Assembly (NCBI GenBank): GCA_902802585.1
Contig: CADCMR010000013.1
Coordinates: 107,861-171,860 of the forward strand
From: an uncultured bacterium
Lineage (GTDB): Bacteria; Verrucomicrobiota; Lentisphaeria; Victivallales; UBA1829
Direction: 5' to 3'
DNA: 64,000 nt
The notes under the pieces: generated by a model
Told to the model about the DNA's origin: nothing
The model's database searches: none
What the model saw: the letters and a program-made list of their open reading frames with translations, nothing else
In this document: positions 25,551 to 34,478 of the stretch, piece after piece
Position numbering within the stretch: position 1 is the first letter of the stretch
Layout of the letters: each line of letters opens with the position of its first letter
Translations under genes and position numbers: made by a program

Positions 25551-27071
25551 ATGACAACAGACAACCACGACAAAAAACTTCTGCGCTATCTCATCGCCTT
25601 CATGGCGGTCTGGCTGATCCTCCTGACCGTCATTCCCTCCGTCTTCTACACCGTCCTCCCGCTGGACACCATTGAGACGATCATGTGGAGCCATCCGTTC
25701 TCCATGGGCAACGCGAAGCATCCTCCGCTGGCGGCGTGGCTTGCCGGCGCTTTCACGGTCGTGTTCGCGCACAGGGATTTTGCGATGTACCTGCTGAGCC
25801 AGACAATGCTGGTCGTCGGGTTCGTGTACATGTACCGGCTCGGCAAGGAGTTTTTCAGCACGGAAAAGGCGGTCTTCTCCGTCATCCTGCTGAGCACGGT
25901 CGTTTATTACACGTTCGACTCCGCCAAGTTCAATGTGAACCTGCCGCACATGGCGCTGTGGCCCATGATGACGTTCTACTGCTGCCGCGGGGTGAAAAAC
26001 GACCGCATGTCCGACTGGATCCTGTTCGGCGTCGCATCCGCGCTCGCCGTGCTCAGCAAGTTCTTCGCTTTCGCGCTCCTGCTCGCTCTGTTCCTGTTCA
26101 TCCTGACCGGACGCGACACGCGCCGGTATTTCAGGCGACCCGGTCCGTACATCGCGTTCGCGGCGTTTCTGCTCGTGCTCGCCCCGTACATCGTCTGGGT
26201 GGTGCGGAACGATTTTCTTCCCCTCAAGTACATCACAGACCGCGTTTCCGAGGAGAAACTGAACCCGGTTGTCAATTTACTGACGATACTGGGCGGATCC
26301 CTGTATCCGTTCGCGATGCCGCTGCTCCTGCTCTGGCTCACGATGGACCATCCGCTCCGCTCCCTGCGCAATTTCCGCATGGGCAGCCTGCGCCCGTCCG
26401 ATCCCGTTGCGGCGCGCCTCGCCGTCTGCGTCCAGTTCACGCCGATCGCGCTGCTGACGCTGATGGCGGGCACGGGCATGATGATCGACTCGATGTGGAC
26501 ATATCCGGTCTATTTCATCACCGGTTTCCTCCTGATGGCGTTCTGGAAGGACACGGTTTCGTTCCGCGAGTTCAAAAAACTCTTCTTCGTGCTCATGACC
26601 CTGTTCATCCTCGTGCAGGCGTCCGACGTTTTCTACTGGTTCACCAAGACGCGCAGCCGCGGGCACTTCCCCGCGCGCGAGTTCGCAGCGTCGGCGCAGG
26701 AGTTCTACCGCGGGCGGACAGGACGCGACATCCCGCTCGTGTTCGGCGACATGTGGTACTCGGGATGTGTCATGCAGTATCTGCCCTCCCATCCCTACGC
26801 GGGCACGTTCGAAGATCCGCACGACGAGTTCAGGTTCCGTTCGATCCTGGACAAGGAGGGCGCGCTCGGCGTTTTCATTAACGAGGAAGATGCGTCTGAA
26901 CTTGCCGATGCGCTCGGCATTGATGCGGATGAGGTCAGGAGGAATGCAGAGGAGCTCGTTTTCTCCTACAGTGCGCCGTACGGGAAGGAAAAGACCCGCA
27001 GTATCTTTCTTGTCGTGATCCCGCCCCGGAAACCATCGCCGGACGCGGCCATGCCTCAAGCACAGAACTGA
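25551..27071 (+). CDS. ArnT/PMT-like membrane glycosyltransferase (GT39/GT83 type)
   Basis: A 506-residue protein with about ten membrane helices and an acidic pair in the first outer loop (LPLDTIETIMW). The following KHPPLAAWLAGAF motif is typical of PMT_2/ArnT enzymes. The last 150 residues form a soluble domain. Such enzymes move a sugar from a polyprenyl-phosphate carrier to lipid A, protein or another acceptor outside the membrane. The acceptor is unknown; the cell-wall and UDP-xylose neighbours suggest envelope decoration. The start has no strong ribosome site. Confidence 0.8.
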   Translation: MTTDNHDKKLLRYLIAFMAVWLILLTVIPSVFYTVLPLDTIETIMWSHPFSMGNAKHPPLAAWLAGAFTVVFAHRDFAMYLLSQTMLVVGFVYMYRLGKEFFSTEKAVFSVILLSTVVYYTFDSAKFNVNLPHMALWPMMTFYCCRGVKNDRMSDWILFGVASALAVLSKFFAFALLLALFLFILTGRDTRRYFRRPGPYIAFAAFLLVLAPYIVWVVRNDFLPLKYITDRVSEEKLNPVVNLLTILGGSLYPFAMPLLLLWLTMDHPLRSLRNFRMGSLRPSDPVAARLAVCVQFTPIALLTLMAGTGMMIDSMWTYPVYFITGFLLMAFWKDTVSFREFKKLFFVLMTLFILVQASDVFYWFTKTRSRGHFPAREFAASAQEFYRGRTGRDIPLVFGDMWYSGCVMQYLPSHPYAGTFEDPHDEFRFRSILDKEGALGVFINEEDASELADALGIDADEVRRNAEELVFSYSAPYGKEKTRSIFLVVIPPRKPSPDAAMPQAQN

Positions 27072-27462
27072 GCTCATCCTGTCCCGGAAAGTCACGCCGG
27101 ACGCCCCCCCACATTCAAGCTCAGAATTGCGCTTGTTTCCCCCTTCGTTTTGAGCATGCGTCGACTCAGTCCGTTCGCGCGGTCCCGGGTTTCCCGAATC
27201 TCCACGCGGCGGAGTGCCGGAGCGAGCTCGTTTGAGTTCGCTTCAAGCTCAAAAGATGTCCTCGAATGAATATGGAGGATTCATCCATTTCCGTGCATCC
27301 TTCCGTATCGGCATACGGCATCCCGCCATTTGCGCCGGATCCGCCGGGAAATCGTGCCCGCCGTTTTTTGTTTCAAGACGCGAAAAACCATTGAAAATGC
27401 GCCATTTTTCCACGAAAAACGTTTTTTTTTAAGGAAAATCGCATTTTTTTTCGATTTTCCGC
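27072..27462. other. intergenic stretch without a visible gene
   Basis: This 391-bp gap shows no convincing reading frame or tRNA. Its right end is AT-rich and holds a 9-bp inverted repeat, GGAAAATCG/CGATTTTCC (27433-27441 and 27452-27460), directly before the -35 box of the next promoter. It could be a regulator site or a terminator for GT39. Confidence 0.5.
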
Positions 27463-27491
27463 TTGACAATGCTCAACTGTGGGGGTATATT
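27463..27491 (+). promoter_or_regulatory. strong promoter of the 60-residue protein
   Basis: TTGACA (27463-27468), 17-bp spacer, TATATT (27486-27491), matching the consensus at 11 of 12 positions. A 9-bp inverted repeat sits immediately upstream. Confidence 0.8.
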
Positions 27492-27520
27492 GAGCTAACC
27501 CTTAACCTGGAGGAGTGTCC

Positions 27521-27703
27521 ATGAAACACAATTTCTACGACGTCAAGATGAAGAAGAAAGTCCAAGCCGAAGTCACCGATGCGGTCAAGTTCGGCAAGAG
27601 CACCCGCACCCGCTACGCCTTCAAGGCTGTGACGAAAGATGGTCGTTCCCTGACCGCCTTCGTCAAGAAGGAAGACTGGGACAAGTTCAAAAAGGCGAAA
27701 TAA
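27521..27703 (+). CDS. small basic conserved-looking protein of unknown function
   Basis: A 60-residue Lys-rich protein (HNFYDVKMKKKVQAEV ... RYAFKAVTKDGRSLTAFVKKEDW). The ATG at 27521 lies 7 nt after GGAGG. A GTG at 27515 is possible but overlaps the ribosome site. The pattern YxVKxKKKV resembles small zinc-ribbon proteins of the DUF5679 type with the cysteines replaced; that link is speculative. A near-consensus promoter, perfect ribosome site and strong terminator show a dedicated, highly expressed transcript. A nucleic-acid-binding role would fit the charge. Confidence 0.85.
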   Translation: MKHNFYDVKMKKKVQAEVTDAVKFGKSTRTRYAFKAVTKDGRSLTAFVKKEDWDKFKKAK

Positions 27704-27721
27704 TCCCGTCTTTTTGCGAGA

Positions 27722-27748
27722 CGCCCCGGCAACGGGGCGTTTTTTTTT
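27722..27748 (+). terminator. rho-independent terminator of the 60-residue protein gene
   Basis: Stem CGCCCCG/CGGGGCG (27722-27728 and 27733-27739) with a GCAA tetraloop, then nine T, 19 bp after the stop. Confidence 0.93.
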
Positions 27749-27829
27749 GCCATTTGTTTGCAGAGTTCCGAGTTGACCGTATCCGGTCTCGGAAAAAATA
27801 TAGTGCAAGAATGTACGACGAAAGGGTGA

Positions 27830-28840
27830 ATGAACATGAAATTTGTCAGATTCGGTTCACTGTCCCTGCAACGACAGATCCATTATGAAGCGCCGGTCAC
27901 GGACATGTACCCATCCAGTCCGCCGGCAAAAAAGGGCGTTTTCGCTTTCCCCGCCGGTTACTCGGACCCGTTTTATCTCCCGCTCAGCCGTCCCCCGGAG
28001 GACCCCCATTCCCTGCTTCAGTATCTCCGTGACGACAACGGTGCGAAGATCACCAAAAAGGACCTCTATGACGCAATTCCCAAGGAAGAGTACGGACTCA
28101 AATATGATGAGCTGGTCCTTTCCGAAAAGGGGCTCGCGTTCCTGAAAAAAAAGAGGCTGAAGGAAAAAAAGCTTTTCTGGGTCAAACGTCCGTCCTATGT
28201 CATGGTCTACCCCGATCCGAAAAAAGATTTGACGTTTTATGGTCTTGATACCCCCCGGGAAAACCGCGGTCGCCTGAACCAGACGCTGACGTTCCTGCTT
28301 GATCCTGATGGAGATAAGATCGAAACGAGCCGTTTCTTTTATTGGGACTTTTACGGCAGGCGTTTCCCCGAAATGTACGAGGGCGGATACCGCGCCCCCG
28401 AACCGGAAGAGGACTTCAATCCGGAAAAGGAACTGTACTATGGCAACGGGAAAACGATAACGGTTGCGAAATGGCTGAAGAAGAATCATGTGCGTCCTGA
28501 GCAGCTCTGTGTTTGGCCATGTTATGCGAAACACGAAGATGAACATGCCGCGACGCTGAAACGATACCGCGTGTTCGAATACAACGGCTGCCTGTGGCAT
28601 CACCTCGGCATGTACCTGAAACGAAGCGAGATTCTTTCCCAGTTCGCCGACACCTGGTACTACACGGACATGCACGCGTATGAACGGGCGCTCAGAAAAT
28701 CCGACGGGATGCTTTTCCGGAAACGGAAGAAGTATCAGCGCGAAATGACGGGAAACGGGTATTTCTGCGTTACCACCTGGAACGGCACGTTTGACCTGTC
28801 AACGATGTACGAGGTCTTTTTCGACGAAAAGCTATCCTGA
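27830..28840 (+). CDS. hypothetical protein, family not recognised
   Basis: 336 residues, soluble, with no signal peptide or membrane helix. It is rich in aromatic residues and in Lys, with charged stretches such as LKKKRLKEKKLFWVKRPSY. The N-terminus (MKFVRFGSLSLQRQIHYE) and the phrase GVFAFPAGYSDPFYL look like a defined domain, but I cannot name it. ATGs at 27830 and 27836 are both possible; AAAGGG upstream fits either. Base composition is visibly less G+C-rich than the neighbours, which may mean recent transfer. Confidence 0.75.
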   Translation: MNMKFVRFGSLSLQRQIHYEAPVTDMYPSSPPAKKGVFAFPAGYSDPFYLPLSRPPEDPHSLLQYLRDDNGAKITKKDLYDAIPKEEYGLKYDELVLSEKGLAFLKKKRLKEKKLFWVKRPSYVMVYPDPKKDLTFYGLDTPRENRGRLNQTLTFLLDPDGDKIETSRFFYWDFYGRRFPEMYEGGYRAPEPEEDFNPEKELYYGNGKTITVAKWLKKNHVRPEQLCVWPCYAKHEDEHAATLKRYRVFEYNGCLWHHLGMYLKRSEILSQFADTWYYTDMHAYERALRKSDGMLFRKRKKYQREMTGNGYFCVTTWNGTFDLSTMYEVFFDEKLS

Positions 28841-28881
28841 ACGACCACGGTTCCAGGATGAGCCGCAACAGTTCAAAAAAA

Positions 28882-28908
28882 CATCCGCCCTCGTGAGGAG
28901 AACGGATG
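28882..28908 (+). repeat. nested stem-loop before the composite palindrome
   Basis: CATCCG/CGGATG (28882-28887 and 28903-28908) encloses CCTC/GAGG (28889-28892 and 28895-28898). The bases GGAGAAC inside it recur before the element at 59823-59870. Confidence 0.5.
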
Positions 28909-28912
28909 CCGG

Positions 28913-28960
28913 GGAGGACAAGTCCTCCATTCAGGTTGTGCCGGGCTTCGCTTCCGGCAC
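28913..28960 (+). repeat. composite palindromic element, 48 nt
   Basis: GGAGGAC-AA-GTCCTCC (28913-28928), 9-nt spacer, then hairpin GTGCCGG-(9-nt loop)-CCGGCAC (28938-28960). The copy at 59823-59870 on the other strand has the same 16-9-7-9-7 geometry and an identical palindrome. Its hairpin bases are changed in a compensated way. It sits between convergent genes. Confidence 0.8.
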
Positions 28961-28987
28961 ACTGGAAAATGACACAGGAAAAAACGT

Positions 28988-29899
28988 TCAGAGCCCGAAG
29001 GGCTTGAGCTGTTCGGCGAGCGTGTCGTCGTCCTTTGACGCCTCGACCTCTTCGATCTGCCAGGTCTCGATGTGCTCGGCGAAATCGTCGGGTTCGACCG
29101 GAGCCTCCGGTCCAATGGATTCGACCTCAAGCATGCCCGGCTCGGTGTAGAATTCGGCGTTGCAGCCGTAATCGGTGTACGGCGCGCCGTCGATGAACGG
29201 GAAATGCTTGATGAAGAGTTCGGCTCCGAACGAGTACGCCGCCCAGCCGGGCTTGATGAGGCCGCCGAATTTCTGCTTGGTCGGATACGCGTCGTCCTGG
29301 CTCATGCGGATGAAGCGCTTGCCCCAGACGAAGCGCGGGTCCGCCATGTTCGTGAACTGCCACAGCACGATCGGACGGCCGGCGGCGAATGACTGGCCAG
29401 CGCCCGGTCCGTGCGGCACGAAGGGTTCCTGCGGGACGATGACGGTGCCGCCGGGAGCCATGACGGAGAGCGCCCACGGAGCGAATTTGGCAGCCCAGGG
29501 ACCGCGGTTCCAGATGCGGTGCGTGACCTTCACGAGGCTGCCGGAGGCCGGGAAGTCGATGACAATTTCCTTCTGGAGGCGGGAGGTCGTCTCGGTCTCG
29601 CAGGTCAGCGTGAGGCGGGAGCCGTCCCATTCGTACTTGACCGGCTGGACGTCCGGATAATAGGTGCGCGTCCAGACTTCGGGTGCATGCCACAGGCGGT
29701 GTCCGCCGTAGCTCTGCCAGGTGTCCTGCGAAATGTTCGCCATCTGGTCGTCGAAGTTCTTGAAGAAATTTGCGCCGCCTTTGCGCTTGAAGGAGAGAAC
29801 GCGGGGACCGAGGCCGACGGAGACGACGAGTTCGATGTCGCCGTTTTCGAGGAGGAGGCAGTCTTTCCAGCCTTTGTATTCGATGGTTTGGAGGCTCAT
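28988..29899 (-). CDS. aldose-epimerase-like / DUF4380-type sugar-binding protein
   Basis: A 303-residue, mostly beta protein with a galactose-mutarotase-like fold signature (GLGPRVLSFKRKGG near the N-terminus, YGGHRLWHAPE, VTHRIWNRG, and late APWALSVMAPGG). Related proteins interconvert sugar anomers or have unknown roles in carbohydrate use. There is no signal peptide. The ATG at 29899 is preferred. The longer frame runs antisense-free but through purD and is not credible. It lies 44 bp after purD on the same strand. Confidence 0.72.
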   Translation of the reverse strand: MSLQTIEYKGWKDCLLLENGDIELVVSVGLGPRVLSFKRKGGANFFKNFDDQMANISQDTWQSYGGHRLWHAPEVWTRTYYPDVQPVKYEWDGSRLTLTCETETTSRLQKEIVIDFPASGSLVKVTHRIWNRGPWAAKFAPWALSVMAPGGTVIVPQEPFVPHGPGAGQSFAAGRPIVLWQFTNMADPRFVWGKRFIRMSQDDAYPTKQKFGGLIKPGWAAYSFGAELFIKHFPFIDGAPYTDYGCNAEFYTEPGMLEVESIGPEAPVEPDDFAEHIETWQIEEVEASKDDDTLAEQLKPFGL

Positions 29900-29943
29900 G
29901 GTCGGAGATTCCTTTCTGGTGTGATAGGTGATAAAAACTGAGT

Positions 29944-31233
29944 TCAGGACTGAAGATGTTTCAGGGCTTTCTTCGCGATGTCGCGGCGGTACCGCATGTT
30001 CTCCCAGGAGATCGGCGCGAGCGCCTCGTAGACGGCGTCGATCGCCGCCTGGATGGTCGGCGCGCTCTTCGACACGACCAGCACGCGGCCTCCCTTGTTC
30101 ACGAACTTGCCGTCCTGCATGGCGGTCCCGGCGTGGAACACGACCGCGCCCTTCGCCTCGGCATCCTCGATGCCGCTGATGACATGCCCCTTCACGATGG
30201 GTCCGGCGGGATATTCGCCGGAGGCGAGCACCACGCAGACGCACGGATCGGGATTCCAGTCGAGCTTGACCTCGGCGAGACATCCGGTCGCGGTCTTGTA
30301 GAGGGCATCGGCGAGGCTGGAGCGCAGGCGCGGGAGTACGGCCTCGGTCTCGGGGTCGCCGAAACGCACGTTGAACTCGAGCACCTTCGGACCGTCCTTC
30401 GTGACCATGATCCCAGCGTAGATGAGGCCGCGGTAGTCGAGCCCCTCCGCCTGGATTCCGGCGAGGAAAGGATCAAGCACTTTCTTTTGCACCTCCGCCA
30501 TGAGGGCATCGGTCACGACCGGGGCGGGCGAATACGCGCCCATGCCGCCGGTGTTCGGGCCCATGTCGCCGTCAAGCTGGCGCTTGTGGTCCTGCGAGCT
30601 GGCGAGCGCGGTGATCGTTTTGCCGTCAACGAGCGCGAAAATGGACGCTTCCTCGCCGACGAGGAGTTCCTCCAGCACGACGCGCGCCCCGGCTGCGCCG
30701 AACGCCCCGCTGAAACACGCGTCCACGGCGGCGAGCGCGTCGGCGCGGTCCTTCGAGACGATCACGCCCTTGCCCGCGGCGAGTCCGTCCGCCTTCACGA
30801 CAAGTTCGCGCCCGGCGTCGTACTGCGCGTCCACGTATGCACGGGCGTCAGCAGCGTTGTCGAACGTGGCGAACGCAGCGGTCGGGATGCCGTATTTATC
30901 CATGAATTTTTTGGAGAAGTCCTTGCTGCCTTCGAGCTGGGCGGCTGCCTTCGAGGGACCGAAGACCGGAATGCCTTTCGCGCGGATGAGGTCGGCGGCG
31001 CCGTCGCACAGGGGCGCTTCCGGACCGACGACCACGAAGTCGATGCCGTTCGACGCCGCCCAGTCGGCGATGGCTTGCCAGTCGGAACCGGGGACGTCCG
31101 CCGGGCATTCGGCGATCTGCGCGATGCCGGGGCTGCCGGGGATGCAAACCAGGCGTTCCGTTTCCGGGCTGAGCTTCAAACTGCGGCAGATCGCATGTTC
31201 GCGACCGCCGCTTCCGAGCACGAGGATATTCAT
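29944..31233 (-). CDS. purD: phosphoribosylamine--glycine ligase (GARS)
   Basis: 429 residues with the GARS N-terminal motif MNILVLGSGGREHAI, the ATP-grasp region (FMDKYGIPTAAF, VVKADGLAAGKGV), and the signature FNVRFGDPETEAVLPRL. PurD makes glycinamide ribonucleotide in step two of purine synthesis. It is a stand-alone PurD without fused PurM or PurN. No other purine gene is in the window. Confidence 0.96.
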   Translation of the reverse strand: MNILVLGSGGREHAICRSLKLSPETERLVCIPGSPGIAQIAECPADVPGSDWQAIADWAASNGIDFVVVGPEAPLCDGAADLIRAKGIPVFGPSKAAAQLEGSKDFSKKFMDKYGIPTAAFATFDNAADARAYVDAQYDAGRELVVKADGLAAGKGVIVSKDRADALAAVDACFSGAFGAAGARVVLEELLVGEEASIFALVDGKTITALASSQDHKRQLDGDMGPNTGGMGAYSPAPVVTDALMAEVQKKVLDPFLAGIQAEGLDYRGLIYAGIMVTKDGPKVLEFNVRFGDPETEAVLPRLRSSLADALYKTATGCLAEVKLDWNPDPCVCVVLASGEYPAGPIVKGHVISGIEDAEAKGAVVFHAGTAMQDGKFVNKGGRVLVVSKSAPTIQAAIDAVYEALAPISWENMRYRRDIAKKALKHLQS

Positions 31234-31302
31234 AATCGGGGGGTCTCCTTGGATGATTCGGGCGAAAAAACGCCGTTATGTTTTTATAAAAAGAAACACG
31301 TT

Positions 31303-31331
31303 AATCTACACGCGGAAACGGAAAAAGTCAA
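31303..31331 (-). promoter_or_regulatory. promoter of purD
   Basis: On the minus strand: TTGACT (31331-31326), 17-bp spacer, TAGATT (31308-31303), 70 bp before the ATG. Confidence 0.6.
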
Positions 31332-31381
31332 GACCGCGCGCGTGAATCGCCGGAAAAAGGAGAAACTGACAACTGGGGGAT

Positions 31382-33319
31382 CTACACTTTTTCCGCCTGG
31401 TTCTGCAAGGGGAGGAAGAGCGAGAACGCCGCACCGGGGGATTCCGGGACAGCGGGATCAAGCTGGAGCCATCCTTTGTGCGAGATCAGGATGCCGTACG
31501 CCATGGAGAGTCCCATGCCGGTGCCCTGCCCGACCGGCTTCGTGGTGAAGAACGGCTCGAAGATGCGCGCGCGGAGGTCGTCCGGCACGCCGTGCCCGGA
31601 GTCCTTGATGCGGATCACGCAGTAGCGCGCGTCCGGGGAGACGTCGGCGTCCGGGGGCGGGAGCGGGTCGACGCCGAGCGCGGCGGGGGTGCCGAGGGAG
31701 ATGGTGATGCGGCGGTCGTGTTCCGGGATCTTCCGCACGGCGTCGCGGGCGTTCATGAGCAGGTTCAGGATGACCTGCTGGAGCTGGACGGAGTCGCCGC
31801 GGACGACCAGCTGGGCGTCGCCCGTGTGTTTATCCGGGAGGTCAAGCTTGAAGTCGATTCCGGCGGCGGACGGCAGGAACATGGCGGCGGAGGTGCTCAG
31901 GAACGCCGCGAGGTCGATTTCCGAGGCGGTGAAATTGCCGCGCCGTGCGAATCCGAGCAGGTCGCGCGTGAGCGTGGCGGCGCGTTCCGTGATGGTGTCG
32001 ATGACCTCGATGTGGCGGCGCGCGTTTTCCTCGCGGACGGGGTACATGTACTTGATGAGGTCGAGGTGACCCTGGATCGCCTGGAGGAAGTTGTTGAAGT
32101 CGTGCGCGATGCCGCCCGCGAGTTCGCCGATGGATGCGAGGCGCTGGCGGTGGAACGTCTGCTCGCGCCAGATCTCGCGTTCACGTTCCAGGCGCGTCCG
32201 TTCGGTCACGTCGCGCCCGTGGACCAGCACCATCGGGGTCTCGTCGATCACGACGCGGTTGATGGCGAGTTCAAGGATGCGGTCGGTGCCGGGCGGCTTG
32301 GCAGTGTAGCGCGCCTCGGGTTCTGCGAGCAGCGCGTCCCACTTCTCCCGTTTGATCCCGGCTAGCTCAGGGAACGACTTGTCCTTGAGCCCGTCGGCGG
32401 AGGTATGGAACATGGTGGCGGCGGCGTCGTTGACCTCCGAGATAACGCCGTTCTGGTCGGTCAGGAAGATGCACGCGACGGCGTTGCGGAACAGCACGCG
32501 GTAGCGTTCCTCGGTGTCGCGCAGCGTCTTTTCCAGCTCGACGCGCTTGCCGTAGTTGCCGAAGAACGCGATGACGATGTCGAGCGCGCCGCGCCCCTCG
32601 CCGGGCAGTTCGTAGCGGATGCGCGAGATGTAGAACGTGATGATGACGCTGAGCCACAGCACCATGAGCGTCTTGTAGAGGTAGGACGCCTCCAGGTCGA
32701 GCCACCAGTCCGGGCGCCCCCAGCGGTACACGGCGGAAAACACCAGTGCGTCGCTCAGCTGGACGGCGATGAGCGAGGCGGCAACGCAAAGGAAGAGGTT
32801 GATGCGGCGGTTGCGGAGCCCCTGGTAGAAGATCGGGATCAGGAAGATGTCGACCGTGAACGACAGCACGTTTGCCGCCATCACGCGCAGGCTGCTCCGC
32901 ATCATGGCGGCGAACGCCACGGGGAGCTGGTCGGCGGCGGTGTCCTGCGGCGGGATCATCTCCGCCTGCGTCACGGTCAGGTGCGCCAGGTAGAGGTACA
33001 GCGCCAGCGAAATCATCAGCCCGATGATCACGCGCTGCGCCGACAGCGTGCCGTCGGCGATGTAGATGACCGCGAGGATGCCCAGGAACGGCAGCATGAG
33101 CACGCCGGACGACAGCGGGATGTCAAACCCGGAGTACCCCGTGACGATGGTGATGCCGCCCGCGCCCGCAAACTGCGTGAAGCCGAAGAGCAGCCCCATG
33201 GCGACGTAGGACGCCGGGGCGCCGAGCTGTTTTTTCAAACCGTGAAGCAGCAGGAGCGTCACGAAAAGGAAGGTCATTTCGAGAACGGCGAGTGCGATGC
33301 TGAAAAATGTGGTGTCCAT
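31382..33319 (-). CDS. membrane sensor histidine kinase with PAS domain
   Basis: 645 residues. The N-terminal 235 carry about seven membrane helices. A PAS domain follows (about 265-385, RYRVLFRNAVACIFLTDQNG). The dimerisation H-box is GGIAHDFNN with the phospho-accepting His near 410, and the ATPase domain has NLLMNARDA, DSGHGV, FEPFFTT and GTGMGLS. It should autophosphorylate and signal to a response regulator that is not in the window. It lies 64 bp after the McsB-like gene on the same strand. The membrane sensor type is not one I can name. Confidence 0.88.
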   Translation of the reverse strand: MDTTFFSIALAVLEMTFLFVTLLLLHGLKKQLGAPASYVAMGLLFGFTQFAGAGGITIVTGYSGFDIPLSSGVLMLPFLGILAVIYIADGTLSAQRVIIGLMISLALYLYLAHLTVTQAEMIPPQDTAADQLPVAFAAMMRSSLRVMAANVLSFTVDIFLIPIFYQGLRNRRINLFLCVAASLIAVQLSDALVFSAVYRWGRPDWWLDLEASYLYKTLMVLWLSVIITFYISRIRYELPGEGRGALDIVIAFFGNYGKRVELEKTLRDTEERYRVLFRNAVACIFLTDQNGVISEVNDAAATMFHTSADGLKDKSFPELAGIKREKWDALLAEPEARYTAKPPGTDRILELAINRVVIDETPMVLVHGRDVTERTRLEREREIWREQTFHRQRLASIGELAGGIAHDFNNFLQAIQGHLDLIKYMYPVREENARRHIEVIDTITERAATLTRDLLGFARRGNFTASEIDLAAFLSTSAAMFLPSAAGIDFKLDLPDKHTGDAQLVVRGDSVQLQQVILNLLMNARDAVRKIPEHDRRITISLGTPAALGVDPLPPPDADVSPDARYCVIRIKDSGHGVPDDLRARIFEPFFTTKPVGQGTGMGLSMAYGILISHKGWLQLDPAVPESPGAAFSLFLPLQNQAEKV

Positions 33320-33383
33320 GTCTGCTCGTCCGGGGCGGTTTATGCTGTGCGGCGGGTCGCGTCCGTTTTATGCGCCGGAAGGC

Positions 33384-34478
33384 TCAGGGTTCCGGTTCGG
33401 TTCCGGTTTCGGCGGCCGCCTCCGGTCCGTGGAGTCGTTCGCGGAAACGTTCGGCGCGGTACTTGCCGCGTTCCATGGGCGACAGCGCCATGTTCATGCG
33501 GCAGCAGAGATGCGCGGGCTGGCATTCGAGCAGGAGCTCCGCCCAGTCCTGCCGCGTGAAATCCCGGAAGACGCCGGAATCCGCGCCGAGCTTCATGATG
33601 GAGAGGGCGTCGAGCGCTTCCGAGGTCGGGATGAGGTAGGTGTTGCGGAGCAGTCCGTAGGCGCGGCCGCAGGCGTTCAGGAACAGCAGTTTCTGACGGC
33701 TTATGAGGTCGGCGCGGGTGCGTTCCTCCTCGTGGGAGATGGCCGTGACGATCTCCGTCATGCGGAGCCCCAGGTCCTCCTCGCGCTCTCCGAGCGTGGT
33801 GCGGTTGGAGATGAGGAAGAGGTTTCCGGCGGCTTTTCCGTCGACCGGGAAATACGGCGCGGCGGTCAGCCCGGCGTCATCCAGGCGCTCAAGGATGCGC
33901 TTGCGGCGGCCGGAAAGCCCGAGCGCGGGCAGATGGACCAGGAAGGTGATCCTGAGGCCGGTCCCGGCGAGCGCGGGTGCGCCAGTCAGGTAGCCGTACC
34001 GGGGATGGAACGCGAACCGGAGGTGGCGTGCGAGCGCGGATTCCAGTTCGGACATGCGGTCCCAGGTCTCGCGGAACGCCGACCCTGGCGCGGTCATGTG
34101 AAGCCAGATGTGGTCGTCGCCGTTCAGGAGGACCGAGGTGGACCCGTCCTCGGCGCAGACGAAGACGCGGCACGCGGCGATGTCCGTCTGCGAACGGTCC
34201 ATCAGCTCGCGTTCCACGAGCAGGTCGCGGTCGGACGTGGTCAGCAGTTCGTGCTTGATCTGGAACATGCTCGGGAGCAGACCGTGCACGTCCTCGTGGT
34301 GCATGGCGGCGAGCGTGAGCTCGGCGACCGACTCCAGGATGTTCGCGGAGGCGGTCGCGGGGAACTGGAACCCCTCAATGTTGCGCGAGAGGGAAAGGAA
34401 CGTGGAAAGGATCGGTCCCTGCCCGATGAAGACCGGGCCCTTGCTTGCGAGGTGGCGGATGCGCGGATGGAAGATCAT
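33384..34478 (-). CDS. McsB-like guanido phosphotransferase, probably catalytically impaired
   Basis: 364 residues aligning along the protein-arginine-kinase McsB: SRNIEGFQFPA, NGDDHIWLHM, GYLTGAPALAGTGLRITFLVHLPAL and SNRTTLGEREED. Several hallmark residues are missing. The ATP-binding SxRxR is STFLS, the catalytic Cys of CPTN is replaced (GAPALAG), and the RGxxGE loop reads AAPYFPVDG. It may be a pseudokinase or a divergent enzyme. Its ATG overlaps the mcsA stop (4 bp), so it pairs with McsA as in Firmicutes and Chlamydiae. Confidence 0.82.
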   Translation of the reverse strand: MIFHPRIRHLASKGPVFIGQGPILSTFLSLSRNIEGFQFPATASANILESVAELTLAAMHHEDVHGLLPSMFQIKHELLTTSDRDLLVERELMDRSQTDIAACRVFVCAEDGSTSVLLNGDDHIWLHMTAPGSAFRETWDRMSELESALARHLRFAFHPRYGYLTGAPALAGTGLRITFLVHLPALGLSGRRKRILERLDDAGLTAAPYFPVDGKAAGNLFLISNRTTLGEREEDLGLRMTEIVTAISHEEERTRADLISRQKLLFLNACGRAYGLLRNTYLIPTSEALDALSIMKLGADSGVFRDFTRQDWAELLLECQPAHLCCRMNMALSPMERGKYRAERFRERLHGPEAAAETGTEPEP

